Below are positions 1 to 5,799 of a stretch of 5,831 nt of DNA, piece after piece. The stretch lies in the NCBI GenBank assembly GCA_015223015.1, contig JADFWK010000232.1, forward strand, positions 1-5,831, in the 5' to 3' direction. The notes beneath the pieces are model-generated. The model saw only the letters and a list, made by a program, of their open reading frames with translations. It was not told where the DNA came from and did no database searches. The number at the start of each line of letters is the position of its first letter. The stretch's first letter is position 1. The translations under genes were made by a program, and so were the position numbers. This stretch comes from Pseudomonadota bacterium. GTDB lineage: Bacteria; Desulfobacterota; DSM-4660; Desulfatiglandales; B25-G16.

Positions 1-1
1 A

Positions 2-91
2 GTTATCTCAGGAAATGCCCTCATGGACGATGCCCTGGAAGGCATGTCAGCCTTTTTAGAGAAACGCCCTCCTGTTTGGAAGGACAAATAA
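2..91 (+). CDS. C-terminal end of a crotonase-family protein (partial, 5' end outside the window)
   Basis: The frame opening at base 2 is uninterrupted to TAA at 89-91 and encodes 29 residues ending EGMSAFLEKRPPVWKDK. This tail (EGMxAFLEKRxPxW) is the characteristic C-terminus of enoyl-CoA hydratases and isomerases of the crotonase superfamily, where the last helix packs against a neighbouring subunit. Family members act on CoA thioesters in the cytoplasm, most often hydrating 2-enoyl-CoA in beta-oxidation or related acyl-CoA pathways. The oxyanion-hole and catalytic residues lie upstream of the window, so the exact reaction cannot be assigned. The gene lies 90 bases before the MFS transporter on the same strand with no visible terminator between them, so read-through is possible. 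The call rests on a short stretch, but the motif is distinctive. Confidence 0.75.
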   Translation, partial: VISGNALMDDALEGMSAFLEKRPPVWKDK

Positions 92-173
92 TGCGAGAGA
101 TGCTAGACACCCTGATATTGTTATGCAATCAAATCACGTCTCACGCTTGACAGATAATAATAAATAGGGCTAC

Positions 174-184
174 AGGAAAAAATG
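174..184 (+). promoter_or_regulatory. Ribosome binding site and start of the MFS gene
   Basis: AGGA at 174-177 precedes ATG 182-184 by four bases, which is a short but usable spacing. An in-frame TAA at 161-163 leaves no room for an earlier start, and this is the first ATG after it. This fixes the N-terminus of the transporter. Confidence 0.6.
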
Positions 185-1354
185 AACGAGAATGTAGCTT
201 CACTCAGATCCCAAATTGGTCCACTGCTTTTAATGACAGGGATTTTTTTCTTGAATTTTATCTCAAGGATCATACTGTCCCCATTGATGCCCACCATAGA
301 AATGGATCTCGGAATCGGCCATGCAGAGGCCGGATCCCTATTTTTACTAATCTCTCTAGGCTACTTTATCTCCCTCGTGGGATCTGGGTTTTTTTCATCA
401 CGATTTACTCATAGAAAGACTATCGTTTTTTCATCTATAGTCCTTGGGATAACACTTCTCGCCATTTCCTTCAGCCACACTTTGCGGGAGGTCCGTATTG
501 GCTGCATAATAGTTGGATTGGCTGCTGGGCTTTACCTCCCCTCTGGCATCAGTACCCTAACTTCCTTGGTGAGTTCTAAAGACTGGGGTAAGGCCATTGC
601 CATTCATGAACTGGCCCCCAATCTCAGTTTTCTCGCCGCACCCCTCATTTCTGAGGCCCTTTTGGTATGGTTTACGTGGAGAAATATCCTGGCACTGCTC
701 GGATTGGCATCTGTATTCGTTGGGCTGACATTCGCCCGCTTCGGAAAAGGCGGAGACTTTCCTGGTGAGCCTCCCAGCCCATCTAACCTTAAGAGTCTTT
801 TAAGAGAACCATCGTTTTGGATAATGATAGTGTTTTTCAGTCTGGGCATCAGCGGCTCACTGGGCATTTACGCCATGCTGCCTCTTTTCCTGGTTTCCGA
901 GAGGGGGATGACTCAGAGTTGGGCTAATTACCTGGTAGCGTTGTCTCGGATTTCAGGACTTGGAGTGGCATTTCTTTCGGGCATAGTGACGGACAAGCTT
1001 GGCCCAAAGGTTGCTCTCGGAGGTGTTTTTTTGCTTACGGGTCTTCTCACTTTGCTTCTTGGCATTGTACCCGGATCCTGGGTTGTGCTCATCGTTTTTC
1101 TCCAGCCTCTCATAGCAGTCTGTTTCTTTCCGCCAGGATTTGCAGCGCTCTCTCGAATTGGACCACCACACGTTCGTAATATCTCAGTTTCATTAACAGT
1201 GCCTTTTGGCTTTCTCTTAGGAGGAGGGGCTATTCCGACCTGGATTGGGCTTTTTGGAGATACAGGCAATTTTAATTTAGGGATTTCTCTTGTAGGTGTA
1301 ATAATTATGGGAGGTTTTATTCTCTTACACTATCTCAGATTTCCTGATGAGTAG
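182..1354 (+). CDS. Major facilitator superfamily (MFS) transporter
   Basis: A 390-residue integral inner-membrane protein of normal MFS length. About twelve hydrophobic segments can be read, roughly at residues 13-37, 48-70, 79-98, 104-128, 139-163, 166-185, 211-236, 246-270, 277-297, 299-322, 330-356 and 364-385. A polar loop at about 186-209, between TM6 and TM7, separates the two six-helix halves. The loop between TM8 and TM9 has a good MFS motif A (GIVTDKLGPK, 267-276). The equivalent TM2-TM3 loop is degenerate (GSGFFSSRFTHRK, 67-79), lacking the usual Asp but keeping the basic residues. TM5 has a proline-rich HELAPNLSFLAAP stretch (142-154) in the motif C position. Members carry small solutes by uniport, symport or antiport. 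The substrate cannot be told from sequence. The adjacent crotonase end hints at an organic acid or acyl-related substrate, but that is inference. Family call very secure, specificity unknown. Confidence 0.93.
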   Translation: MNENVASLRSQIGPLLLMTGIFFLNFISRIILSPLMPTIEMDLGIGHAEAGSLFLLISLGYFISLVGSGFFSSRFTHRKTIVFSSIVLGITLLAISFSHTLREVRIGCIIVGLAAGLYLPSGISTLTSLVSSKDWGKAIAIHELAPNLSFLAAPLISEALLVWFTWRNILALLGLASVFVGLTFARFGKGGDFPGEPPSPSNLKSLLREPSFWIMIVFFSLGISGSLGIYAMLPLFLVSERGMTQSWANYLVALSRISGLGVAFLSGIVTDKLGPKVALGGVFLLTGLLTLLLGIVPGSWVVLIVFLQPLIAVCFFPPGFAALSRIGPPHVRNISVSLTVPFGFLLGGGAIPTWIGLFGDTGNFNLGISLVGVIIMGGFILLHYLRFPDE

Positions 1355-1530
1355 AGTGAGCCAGAATCTGTTGCACATTGTCTGTTGTTTTCATTCTTAC
1401 GGACAGCGAATAATTGATATGAACACTATAGTATTTGAGATAGGGCTGTGTAAAAGTATAGCTTGTGATAGGCTTTCAGTTGAGAGCTGAGAGACCATAA
1501 CTTACTCTTCATTTCATCGTTATATTTACT

Positions 1531-1553
1531 TTATACACGTATCCTCTGTATAA
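1531..1553. repeat. Inverted repeat TTATACA / TGTATAA
   Basis: TTATACA (1531-1537) and TGTATAA (1547-1553) are a perfect 7-base inverted repeat separated by nine bases. It is AT-rich with no following T-run, so it fits an operator-like dyad better than an intrinsic terminator. No function can be assigned. Confidence 0.4.
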
Positions 1554-1633
1554 GAGAAGACCCTGAGGTCATCTGCCTGCCTTGTCTATTCATAACATAC
1601 ACTTGTGACGAACTTTAGGGAATAAAGAGAGAG

Positions 1634-1647
1634 ATCACACTGGTGAT
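1634..1647. repeat. Short dyad ATCAC-ACTG-GTGAT
   Basis: A perfect 5-base inverted repeat around a 4-base centre, lying inside the left arm of the larger GCCCTTGACAC repeat pair. Its size fits a small operator or hairpin; function unknown. Confidence 0.35.
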
Positions 1648-1772
1648 AAGGTGTCAAGGGCAATGGCAATCAGGTAAAAAAGATCCTCTAGAAGTGAACA
1701 AGCCCGCCAAAAAAAGGCTTACAAGTTTTCAATCATCTTGCTTTGTGGAATATTTACCCGGCAAAAAACAAT

Positions 1773-1789
1773 AATACACTAAGTGCATT
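1773..1789. repeat. 17-base near-perfect palindrome, operator-like
   Basis: AATACACTAAGTGCATT reads the same on both strands around a central A except for one mismatched pair (A1776 and C1786), with core CACT-A-AGTG. Length and symmetry are like a dimeric repressor or activator site. It sits about 290 bases before the peptidase-barrel start, far for a direct operator of that gene unless a distal promoter exists. No regulator is encoded nearby. Confidence 0.35.
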
Positions 1790-1861
1790 TCCCCCGGAAT
1801 AACCTTTAAACGCTATTGCCAATACCTGAACGCCTTGTAGCATTACCTCTTTAGTCTAAGA

Positions 1862-1881
1862 CACTGTTATACCATACAGTG
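1862..1881. repeat. Inverted repeat CACTGT / ACAGTG upstream of the TTGACA cluster
   Basis: CACTGT (1862-1867) and ACAGTG (1876-1881) form a perfect 6-base dyad with eight bases between. It lies just before the first TTGACA hexamer (1898-1903) and about 100 bases before the proposed promoter of the downstream gene. That position would suit an activator site, but this is inference. Confidence 0.35.
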
Positions 1882-1954
1882 ACCTCATTCGGACCAATTG
1901 ACAGGGTACAGACGGTATGGGGCTACCAAATAGCTACATCGCAAATCACATTCC

Positions 1955-1972
1955 ATTGACACAATTGACACA
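1955..1972 (+). repeat. Tandem 9-base repeat ATTGACACA x2
   Basis: ATTGACACA occurs twice without a gap (1955-1963 and 1964-1972). Eight bases later CTTGACACT (1979-1987) nearly repeats it, and ATTGACA is also present at 1897-1903. Repeated hexamers identical to a sigma-70 -35 box suggest either several overlapping -35 options or binding repeats for a protein that reads about one helical turn per unit. Confidence 0.6.
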
Positions 1973-1979
1973 AGAGCCC

Positions 1980-2008
1980 TTGACACTGATCACTTTGTGT
2001 AATATGGC
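1980..2008 (+). promoter_or_regulatory. Probable sigma-70 promoter of the peptidase-barrel gene
   Basis: A consensus -35 TTGACA at 1980-1985 is followed after 17 bases by TATGGC at 2003-2008, a weak -10. TAATAT at 2000-2005 is closer to consensus but only 14 bases away. Transcription would begin near 2015 and leave a leader of about 60 bases before the ATG. The other TTGACA copies (1898, 1956, 1965) have no credible -10 at normal spacing, so this is the best candidate. The poor -10 suggests a weak or activator-dependent promoter. Confidence 0.4.
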
Positions 2009-2062
2009 TAGACTTTTCCCCTATAAGGAACCACGAAATAGCACGTAGCCGTCCATTTCTTT

Positions 2063-2080
2063 GGAAGGTGTAAAAATATG
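2063..2080 (+). promoter_or_regulatory. Strong ribosome binding site and start of the peptidase-barrel gene
   Basis: GGAAGGTG (2063-2070) is a good Shine-Dalgarno match placed seven bases before ATG 2078-2080. The start is supported further by the signal peptide that begins directly at this methionine. Confidence 0.75.
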
Positions 2081-5000
2081 TCGCGCTATACAGAAAAAAA
2101 ATGGTCTTTGCATTGGGCAGTGATTGTGTGGGCGATTATTCTTACGCATGGAATAGTTTGTGCCTATAAAGCACCAAATGTGCCCACAAAGGAAAAGCTT
2201 CAGACCATTGAGACCCCGCATTTCCGGGTCATCTATCAGGCATCTCTTGAAGAAGCCGCCCCTATTATAGCCGAATATAGTGAGGAGGCATACTCAGTTC
2301 TCACCACGATTTTTGAATGGATTCCGGAAGGCAAGATTGATGTACTCTTCGTGGATGCATACGATACACACAACGGCTGGGCTACACCGCTCCCTCACAA
2401 CACGATCAGCATCTTTGCTGCCGGTTCCGAGCAGGGCTCGAGTATCTATCAGCCAGGAAACTACCTGCGCAGGACGATTTACCACGAACTCACCCACGTC
2501 CTGACTATGGACTCGCGCTATGGTTACAATAAAGCCCTTTCAAGTATTTTCGGAAAAGTGGTGCCTTTCGGCGACCCCGTCTCCTTTGCAACCTTCCTCT
2601 TCACCTCATCGCCAGTGCTGTTATCTCCAAGGTGGTTGTTGGAGGGAGAGGCAATCTGGGCAGAAACGGCGTTCGTTCCGCCTGGACGCGGCCTTTCCTC
2701 ATTTGTGGATATGATTTTCCGTTGTACGTTTAGGGACCTCAACCTGCTCCCTTATTCCAAATGGTATCTCGAGATACCCCATTGGCCTTATGGACTGGGG
2801 GCCTATTTGTATGGGATGAGATTAGTTCAATACGTTTACGAGACAAGTGATGAGGAAAATCCAGTGGGAAACATGAACAAAAGCGTGGCCCATTCTTTTC
2901 TCTTCAATAGTAGCCGGGCTGCTAAAGAAGCTACCGGCAAGTATTTCAGAGACCTGGCGCGCGAGATGCTCGAGCGTGAGAAGAAAATCCAGCTCAAAAA
3001 CCTCTACACCCTCGAATTCGTTTCCACAACCAGTATTCCTCGGCTTACCCCAAAGGGCATTTCTGTAAGTCATTCCATTTTCGCAGGAAACAAGGTCTAT
3101 TTCCTTGCTAATGAAGAAGAGCGGAGAAACACGCTTTATACCTACGATCCTGATATCAAAAAGCTCAAAAAGATTCCCCAGGCAATCGCAACATCTCCCT
3201 CAGGAAGCCTGACCGCCTCAAAAGACGGGAGACTTATACTGTACACCAGACTGAATGTCCAAAACTATGAGAATATCTGGTATGAAATCAGGCGATACAA
3301 TCCGGATACCGGAAAGGACACGTTAGTAACCAACCGGGGTCGCTACCGGGCTATTGACCTTTCCCCAGACGAAACCAGACTCGCGGCGGTAAGCCAGAGG
3401 GGAGGAACGGCCTACCTTCTGGAACTCTGCCTCGATCAAGACTATACTGTTGCTAGTGAGAAAGTGCTGGCTAAGGCCCCCCTACAATACGACTTTTCCA
3501 GCCCCAGGTATTCCCCTAATGGTAAGAGCATAACCTTTGTGGAGGCAAACGACGATGGTTTTTTGCTGAAGCTTTACGACCGTAAGGCCAATACCGTTCG
3601 TATTCTCCTCGAGAGCAAAGATCAGATTATCTCGCCAACGTGGCACCCGAGTGGACAAAAGCTGATATTTGGCAGTGACTTAAACGGTGTCTACAACCTC
3701 TACGAAATCAGGGCTCGAGATGGAAAGCTTCCCACACCACTGACTCATGTAACCGGAGGGCTCTTCTTTCCATCCTTTTCCCGCGATGGAAAGTTCATTT
3801 GTGCCACAGGTTATGATGGCCAGGGACCGTATTTGACACTGATACCCTACAACCCAAATCAATTCTTTGGAAAGGATCTGCCCACAATAAAGCCTACCTG
3901 GAAAGGTGGGAAACGTCCCACATGGCTCAAGAAAGAAAAAGAAGGGTCAAAAAAGGTGGTGCAGGAAACACGTGAGGAAATGGTCGAGCCAAAAAAATAT
4001 AATTCTTTCACCAATTCTCGGTTTGATTACTGGTCGCCATGGCTCACTGCCAGTACTGACGGGGTACAAGGAGGTGTGGGAGCGTCCTTTTCCGATCCCA
4101 CCGGCTTTCAGGAACTAAAACTCCTCGTCGGGTGGGAATCGGAGTACGACACCAAATTAGGTGCAGTCCATTATTACTATAGAGGGCTTATCCCACAGTT
4201 ACACCTCTACGCCGTGGCTGACCAGGAGGTATTTCCAGACTTGCTTGTGGAATCTAACCAGACGACCGCCTTCGACCATGCCGAGGAAATACAAAGGTAC
4301 GGAATAGCTGCCGAATTCCCCTATCTCAAGCTGGAGCGTCAGATCACTTTAGAAGCAGGCTATGAGTATAGAACCAGAGATTTTATCAAGGAGGTCGAAG
4401 AAAAACGCAGGGGCGTGATCCTATCGGTTGAACCTACAATAAAGAATGAGGGCCTCGTCTGGGGCCGAGTAAACTATTTTGACGGTGACTATTTCGGGAG
4501 AAGCAGTTCGATCGAGGACGGACGACTGATTTCAGTTGGGGGCGAGGTGTCCAGACCAGCACTTGGCGGTGAGCTTTCCAGGTCTCGCTACGTGGCAAAC
4601 TGGAATGAGTACCTTTCAGTACTAAGACTGAAGAACCATGTTGTCAAGGCCTCCGCAGCCTTTGGATATGGTACAGGCGATCGCACAGCACAAGGCCTTT
4701 TTGGTCTTGGAGGCCTAGGCAGCCTTATCCAAGAGGATTCACCGGGCATACCGCGTACCTTGAGCCTCAGGGGGTATGAATCTAATTTCCAGACTGGCGA
4801 CAGGATTCTTAAGGCAGCCCTCGCTTACCGTTTCCCACTTATAGACTTCTCAAAAGGACGGGAAGGGGTTTTTCCATTTTACTCCAGGCAGCTTTTTGCT
4901 GAGGTTTTTTATGAGGGCGGGCGGACTTGGGACGATGCGGGCCGTGGAGACGACCGTGGATGGATCAACTCCTATGGAGTCGAGGTGAATTATGCAATGA

Positions 5001-5128
5001 AAATTCTCCGCTATCTCGCTTTTTCGCCTGGAGTTGGCATAGTATATGTATCTGACAGGCCGGAAGATGACGAGGATGACAACAAAGTTCAGGCCTATGT
5101 GACCATAAAGGGGTGGGTAAATTTCTGA
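2078..5128 (+). CDS. Outer-membrane fusion protein: metallopeptidase, TolB-like propeller and Omp85-type barrel
   Basis: A complete 1016-residue predicted outer-membrane protein. Residues 1-29 form a signal peptide (basic n-region, hydrophobic 14-27, likely cleavage after VCA29). Residues about 44-300 are a peptidase-MA-like gluzincin domain: HELTH (136-140) gives two zinc-binding His and the general base Glu137, and WLLEGEA (186-192) supplies the probable third ligand Glu189. Residues about 318-592 contain PD40/TolB-type propeller repeats, e.g. IDLSPDETRLAAVSQ (426-440), YSPNGKSITF (478-487), WHPSGQKLIF (522-531) and FSRDGKFICA (567-576). Residues 601-640 are a Lys/Glu-rich linker. Residues about 643-1016 form an Omp85/bacterial-surface-antigen barrel with LRGY (897-900) and a strand ending YRFPL (917-921). 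The chain ends in Phe1016, as BAM-inserted barrels do. No POTRA domains are seen. All catalytic residues are present, so an active zinc protease tethered to the outer membrane is inferred; the substrate is unknown. The gene has its own promoter region and no same-strand partner after it. Confidence 0.88.
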   Translation: MSRYTEKKWSLHWAVIVWAIILTHGIVCAYKAPNVPTKEKLQTIETPHFRVIYQASLEEAAPIIAEYSEEAYSVLTTIFEWIPEGKIDVLFVDAYDTHNGWATPLPHNTISIFAAGSEQGSSIYQPGNYLRRTIYHELTHVLTMDSRYGYNKALSSIFGKVVPFGDPVSFATFLFTSSPVLLSPRWLLEGEAIWAETAFVPPGRGLSSFVDMIFRCTFRDLNLLPYSKWYLEIPHWPYGLGAYLYGMRLVQYVYETSDEENPVGNMNKSVAHSFLFNSSRAAKEATGKYFRDLAREMLEREKKIQLKNLYTLEFVSTTSIPRLTPKGISVSHSIFAGNKVYFLANEEERRNTLYTYDPDIKKLKKIPQAIATSPSGSLTASKDGRLILYTRLNVQNYENIWYEIRRYNPDTGKDTLVTNRGRYRAIDLSPDETRLAAVSQRGGTAYLLELCLDQDYTVASEKVLAKAPLQYDFSSPRYSPNGKSITFVEANDDGFLLKLYDRKANTVRILLESKDQIISPTWHPSGQKLIFGSDLNGVYNLYEIRARDGKLPTPLTHVTGGLFFPSFSRDGKFICATGYDGQGPYLTLIPYNPNQFFGKDLPTIKPTWKGGKRPTWLKKEKEGSKKVVQETREEMVEPKKYNSFTNSRFDYWSPWLTASTDGVQGGVGASFSDPTGFQELKLLVGWESEYDTKLGAVHYYYRGLIPQLHLYAVADQEVFPDLLVESNQTTAFDHAEEIQRYGIAAEFPYLKLERQITLEAGYEYRTRDFIKEVEEKRRGVILSVEPTIKNEGLVWGRVNYFDGDYFGRSSSIEDGRLISVGGEVSRPALGGELSRSRYVANWNEYLSVLRLKNHVVKASAAFGYGTGDRTAQGLFGLGGLGSLIQEDSPGIPRTLSLRGYESNFQTGDRILKAALAYRFPLIDFSKGREGVFPFYSRQLFAEVFYEGGRTWDDAGRGDDRGWINSYGVEVNYAMKILRYLAFSPGVGIVYVSDRPEDDEDDNKVQAYVTIKGWVNF

Positions 5129-5160
5129 TGCCATCCATCACCCAGAAACCCTGTTTGATC

Positions 5161-5412
5161 TCACCACCTCCAAGTTCGTTGAAACCTGGCAATAAGTACA
5201 ATTCGCTCCGCATCAACAGCGGCCGCGAATTGCAATGCCGCTCCCCCACCAAAAGAATGCCCAAGCAAACGTAGTCGTCTCGTCAAATCATTCTGCTTCA
5301 CGTTTAAATGCAGCCCCAATGCCTTCAGTGCACCGAAGGAAGATTCAACAAGGTATTTCGGGTGCATGATGCCCAGGTGCCTATCTAGGGGATAGGTGAC
5401 ATCTGAAAAATC
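5161..5412 (-). pseudogene. Alpha/beta-hydrolase remnant carrying the nucleophile elbow
   Basis: An 83-codon stretch on the minus strand lies between TAG at 5413-5415 and TGA at 5161-5163. It contains RLRLLGHSFGGGAALQFAAA, a textbook alpha/beta-hydrolase beta5 strand, nucleophile elbow (GHSFGG, 5245-5262, with the catalytic Ser codon at 5254-5256) and following helix. Then comes AERIVLIARF, matching beta6 (usually ..VLIAPF). The fold needs roughly 250 residues: the N-terminal sheet and oxyanion region, and the later Asp and His of the triad, are all absent. The in-frame Met at 5365-5367 has homology-like sequence before it and is not a credible start. The fragment is therefore read as a decayed gene, not a small protein. 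It converges on the peptidase-barrel gene, ending 32 bases past its stop. Substrate unknown. Confidence 0.7.
5380..5396. repeat. Hairpin CCTATC-TAGGG-GATAGG between the two remnants
   Basis: CCTATC (5380-5385) and GATAGG (5391-5396) pair perfectly around a five-base loop, and two G-T pairs can extend the stem. It lies at the 5' edge of the alpha/beta-hydrolase remnant. No T-run follows on either strand, so it is not a standard terminator. Confidence 0.35.
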
Positions 5413-5443
5413 CTACAGGAAAAGCATGGCCACTCATGAGGCA

Positions 5444-5733
5444 TTAGTTAAGGACAATTGTTTGCCCATGTATGAGAATAAGAAACGATTCTCTGGGAAC
5501 CCCTTTTCTCTCGAGAGCTCTCTTGAGCCTCTGGGGTGGCTCATCGAGGGGTTCGTCGGTGAGTATGAATGTACCCCAGTGGATAGCCACCGATTTTCTG
5601 GAGCGGATATCCAGATGAATCTGCAAGGCCTCCTCTGGAGAAATATGGTGATACCGCATGAACCATCGCGGCTCATAGGCACCTATCTGAATTGCAGAGA
5701 GATCAAAGGGACCTAAAATCTCGAGCCAATTTC
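5444..5733 (-). pseudogene. C-terminal remnant of an NAPE-PLD-like metallo-beta-lactamase-fold hydrolase, frameshifted
   Basis: Read on the minus strand, 5713 down to the TAA at 5444-5446 encodes GPFDLSAIQIGAYEPRWFM, then PEEALQIHLDI, SVAIHWGTFILTDEPLDEPP and ends GQTIVLN. This is the conserved C-terminal third of the N-acyl-phosphatidylethanolamine phospholipase D-like family. The His of IHWGTF is a known metal ligand in that family. Upstream homology continues as EIGSRF (5716-5733) but in another frame: two extra bases (5714-5715) separate it from GPFDL, whereas intact proteins read ..EIGERxGPFDL. Beyond 5734 similarity stops and stop codons follow, so the HxHxDH metal site and the GDTG region are gone. 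Intact relatives are about 300 residues or more and hydrolyse phosphodiester bonds of lipids or related substrates. This copy cannot be active. Family call strong from several consecutive motifs. Confidence 0.85.
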
Positions 5734-5759
5734 ATTAAGCTAACACAGTGGCCCCTTTT

Positions 5760-5792
5760 CCCTTGACACATAATTCTATTTCTTCCTATACT
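5760..5792 (+). promoter_or_regulatory. Near-consensus sigma-70 promoter reading out of the window
   Basis: TTGACA (5763-5768, perfect -35) and TATACT (5787-5792, 5 of 6 to the -10 consensus) are separated by 18 bases. Transcription would start near 5799-5800 and run rightward; an AAGGA-like sequence lies at 5805-5809 but no start codon follows before the window ends. The -35 is part of CCCTTGACAC, the same 10-mer found at 1977-1986 and, inverted, at 1651-1660. Confidence 0.55.
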
Positions 5793-5799
5793 TCCTATC
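5782..5799 (+). repeat. Tandem 9-base repeat CTTCCTATA / CTTCCTATC
   Basis: Two adjacent 9-mers (5782-5790, 5791-5799) differ only in the last base, and they overlap the proposed -10 box. A CAAT-rich run follows at the window end (5815-5830). This is a simple-sequence region that could tune promoter strength by slippage, though that is inference. Confidence 0.5.

Larger units (their letters stand above)
1634..2003. repeat. Inverted repeat pair GCCCTTGACAC with similar flanks (possible small element ends)
   Basis: GCCCTTGACAC occurs on the plus strand at 1976-1986 and on the minus strand at 1651-1661, giving an exact 11-base inverted repeat. The similarity continues outward: the plus copy is followed by TG-ATCAC-TTT-GTGT-AAT and the minus copy by CTT-ATCAC-CA-GTGT-GAT, so about 22 of 28 positions agree when gaps are allowed. 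The arms therefore span about 1634-1661 and 1976-2003 and enclose some 370 bases in total. This could be the ends of a small non-autonomous element (MITE-like) or two facing copies of one regulatory sequence. No clear target-site duplication flanks the pair, which weakens the element reading. Confidence 0.35.
1355..2077. other. 723-base intergenic region, AT-rich, rich in short inverted repeats, no convincing gene
   Basis: No open frame of credible length or composition was found on either strand, and no tRNA or recognised riboswitch fold was seen. There is no GC-rich hairpin with a T-run after the transporter stop, so its terminator is not visible. The stretch holds many short dyads (1531-1553, 1634-1647, 1773-1789, 1862-1881), a 6-base tandem GGCAAT at 1659-1670, a 7-base inverted pair TCAGGTA 1670-1676 / TACCTGA 1823-1829, and clustered TTGACA hexamers in the last 180 bases. 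It could be a long regulatory leader, a decayed small mobile element or an unrecognised RNA gene. The sequence alone does not decide. Confidence 0.7.

Noticed and set aside
91..150. 19-codon frame starting in a TAATG overlap with the crotonase stop
   Set aside because: The overlap looks like translational coupling, but the peptide (MREMLDTLILL...) is very short, has no recognised family and is more likely chance.
147..163. TTGACA followed by TAATAATAA as a promoter for the transporter
   Set aside because: The TA-rich stretch follows the -35-like hexamer directly with no 16-18 base spacer; at normal spacing the sequence is GC-containing and overlaps the ribosome binding site.
1419..1490. 23-codon plus-strand frame after the transporter
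   Set aside because: No ribosome binding site, no recognisable family and low-information sequence.
1471..1491. Hairpin CTTTCAG / CTGAGAG as terminator of the transporter
   Set aside because: The stem needs a G-T pair, is over 100 bases from the stop codon and has no T-run after it.
1604..1639. TGTGA ... TCACA as a CRP-like site
   Set aside because: The half-sites are about 30 bases apart, not the six expected for a CRP site.
1754..1843. Minus-strand 29-residue frame MLQGVQVLAIAFKGYSG... with an AGAGGTA sequence before its ATG
   Set aside because: A possible small hydrophobic peptide, but too short to separate from chance without conservation, and it crosses the 17-base palindrome.
2105..2163. 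Lipoprotein signal at Cys28 of the fusion protein
   Set aside because: The residues before the Cys (GIV) do not fit a lipobox, which needs a small residue at -1; a normal signal peptidase I site after VCA is more likely.
4965..5264. Minus-strand 99-residue frame across the end of the fusion gene
   Set aside because: It overlaps the fusion gene C-terminus and reads the hydrolase remnant out of frame; no family resemblance.
5508..5522. Overlapping palindromes CTCTCGAGAG and GAGAGCTCTC
   Set aside because: They fall inside the remnant's coding sequence (Arg-Ala-Leu-Glu-Arg codons) and are explained by repeated similar codons.
5396..5716. Plus-strand 106-residue frame
   Set aside because: It is antisense to the NAPE-PLD-like remnant, whose minus-strand reading has clear family motifs; the plus reading shows none.
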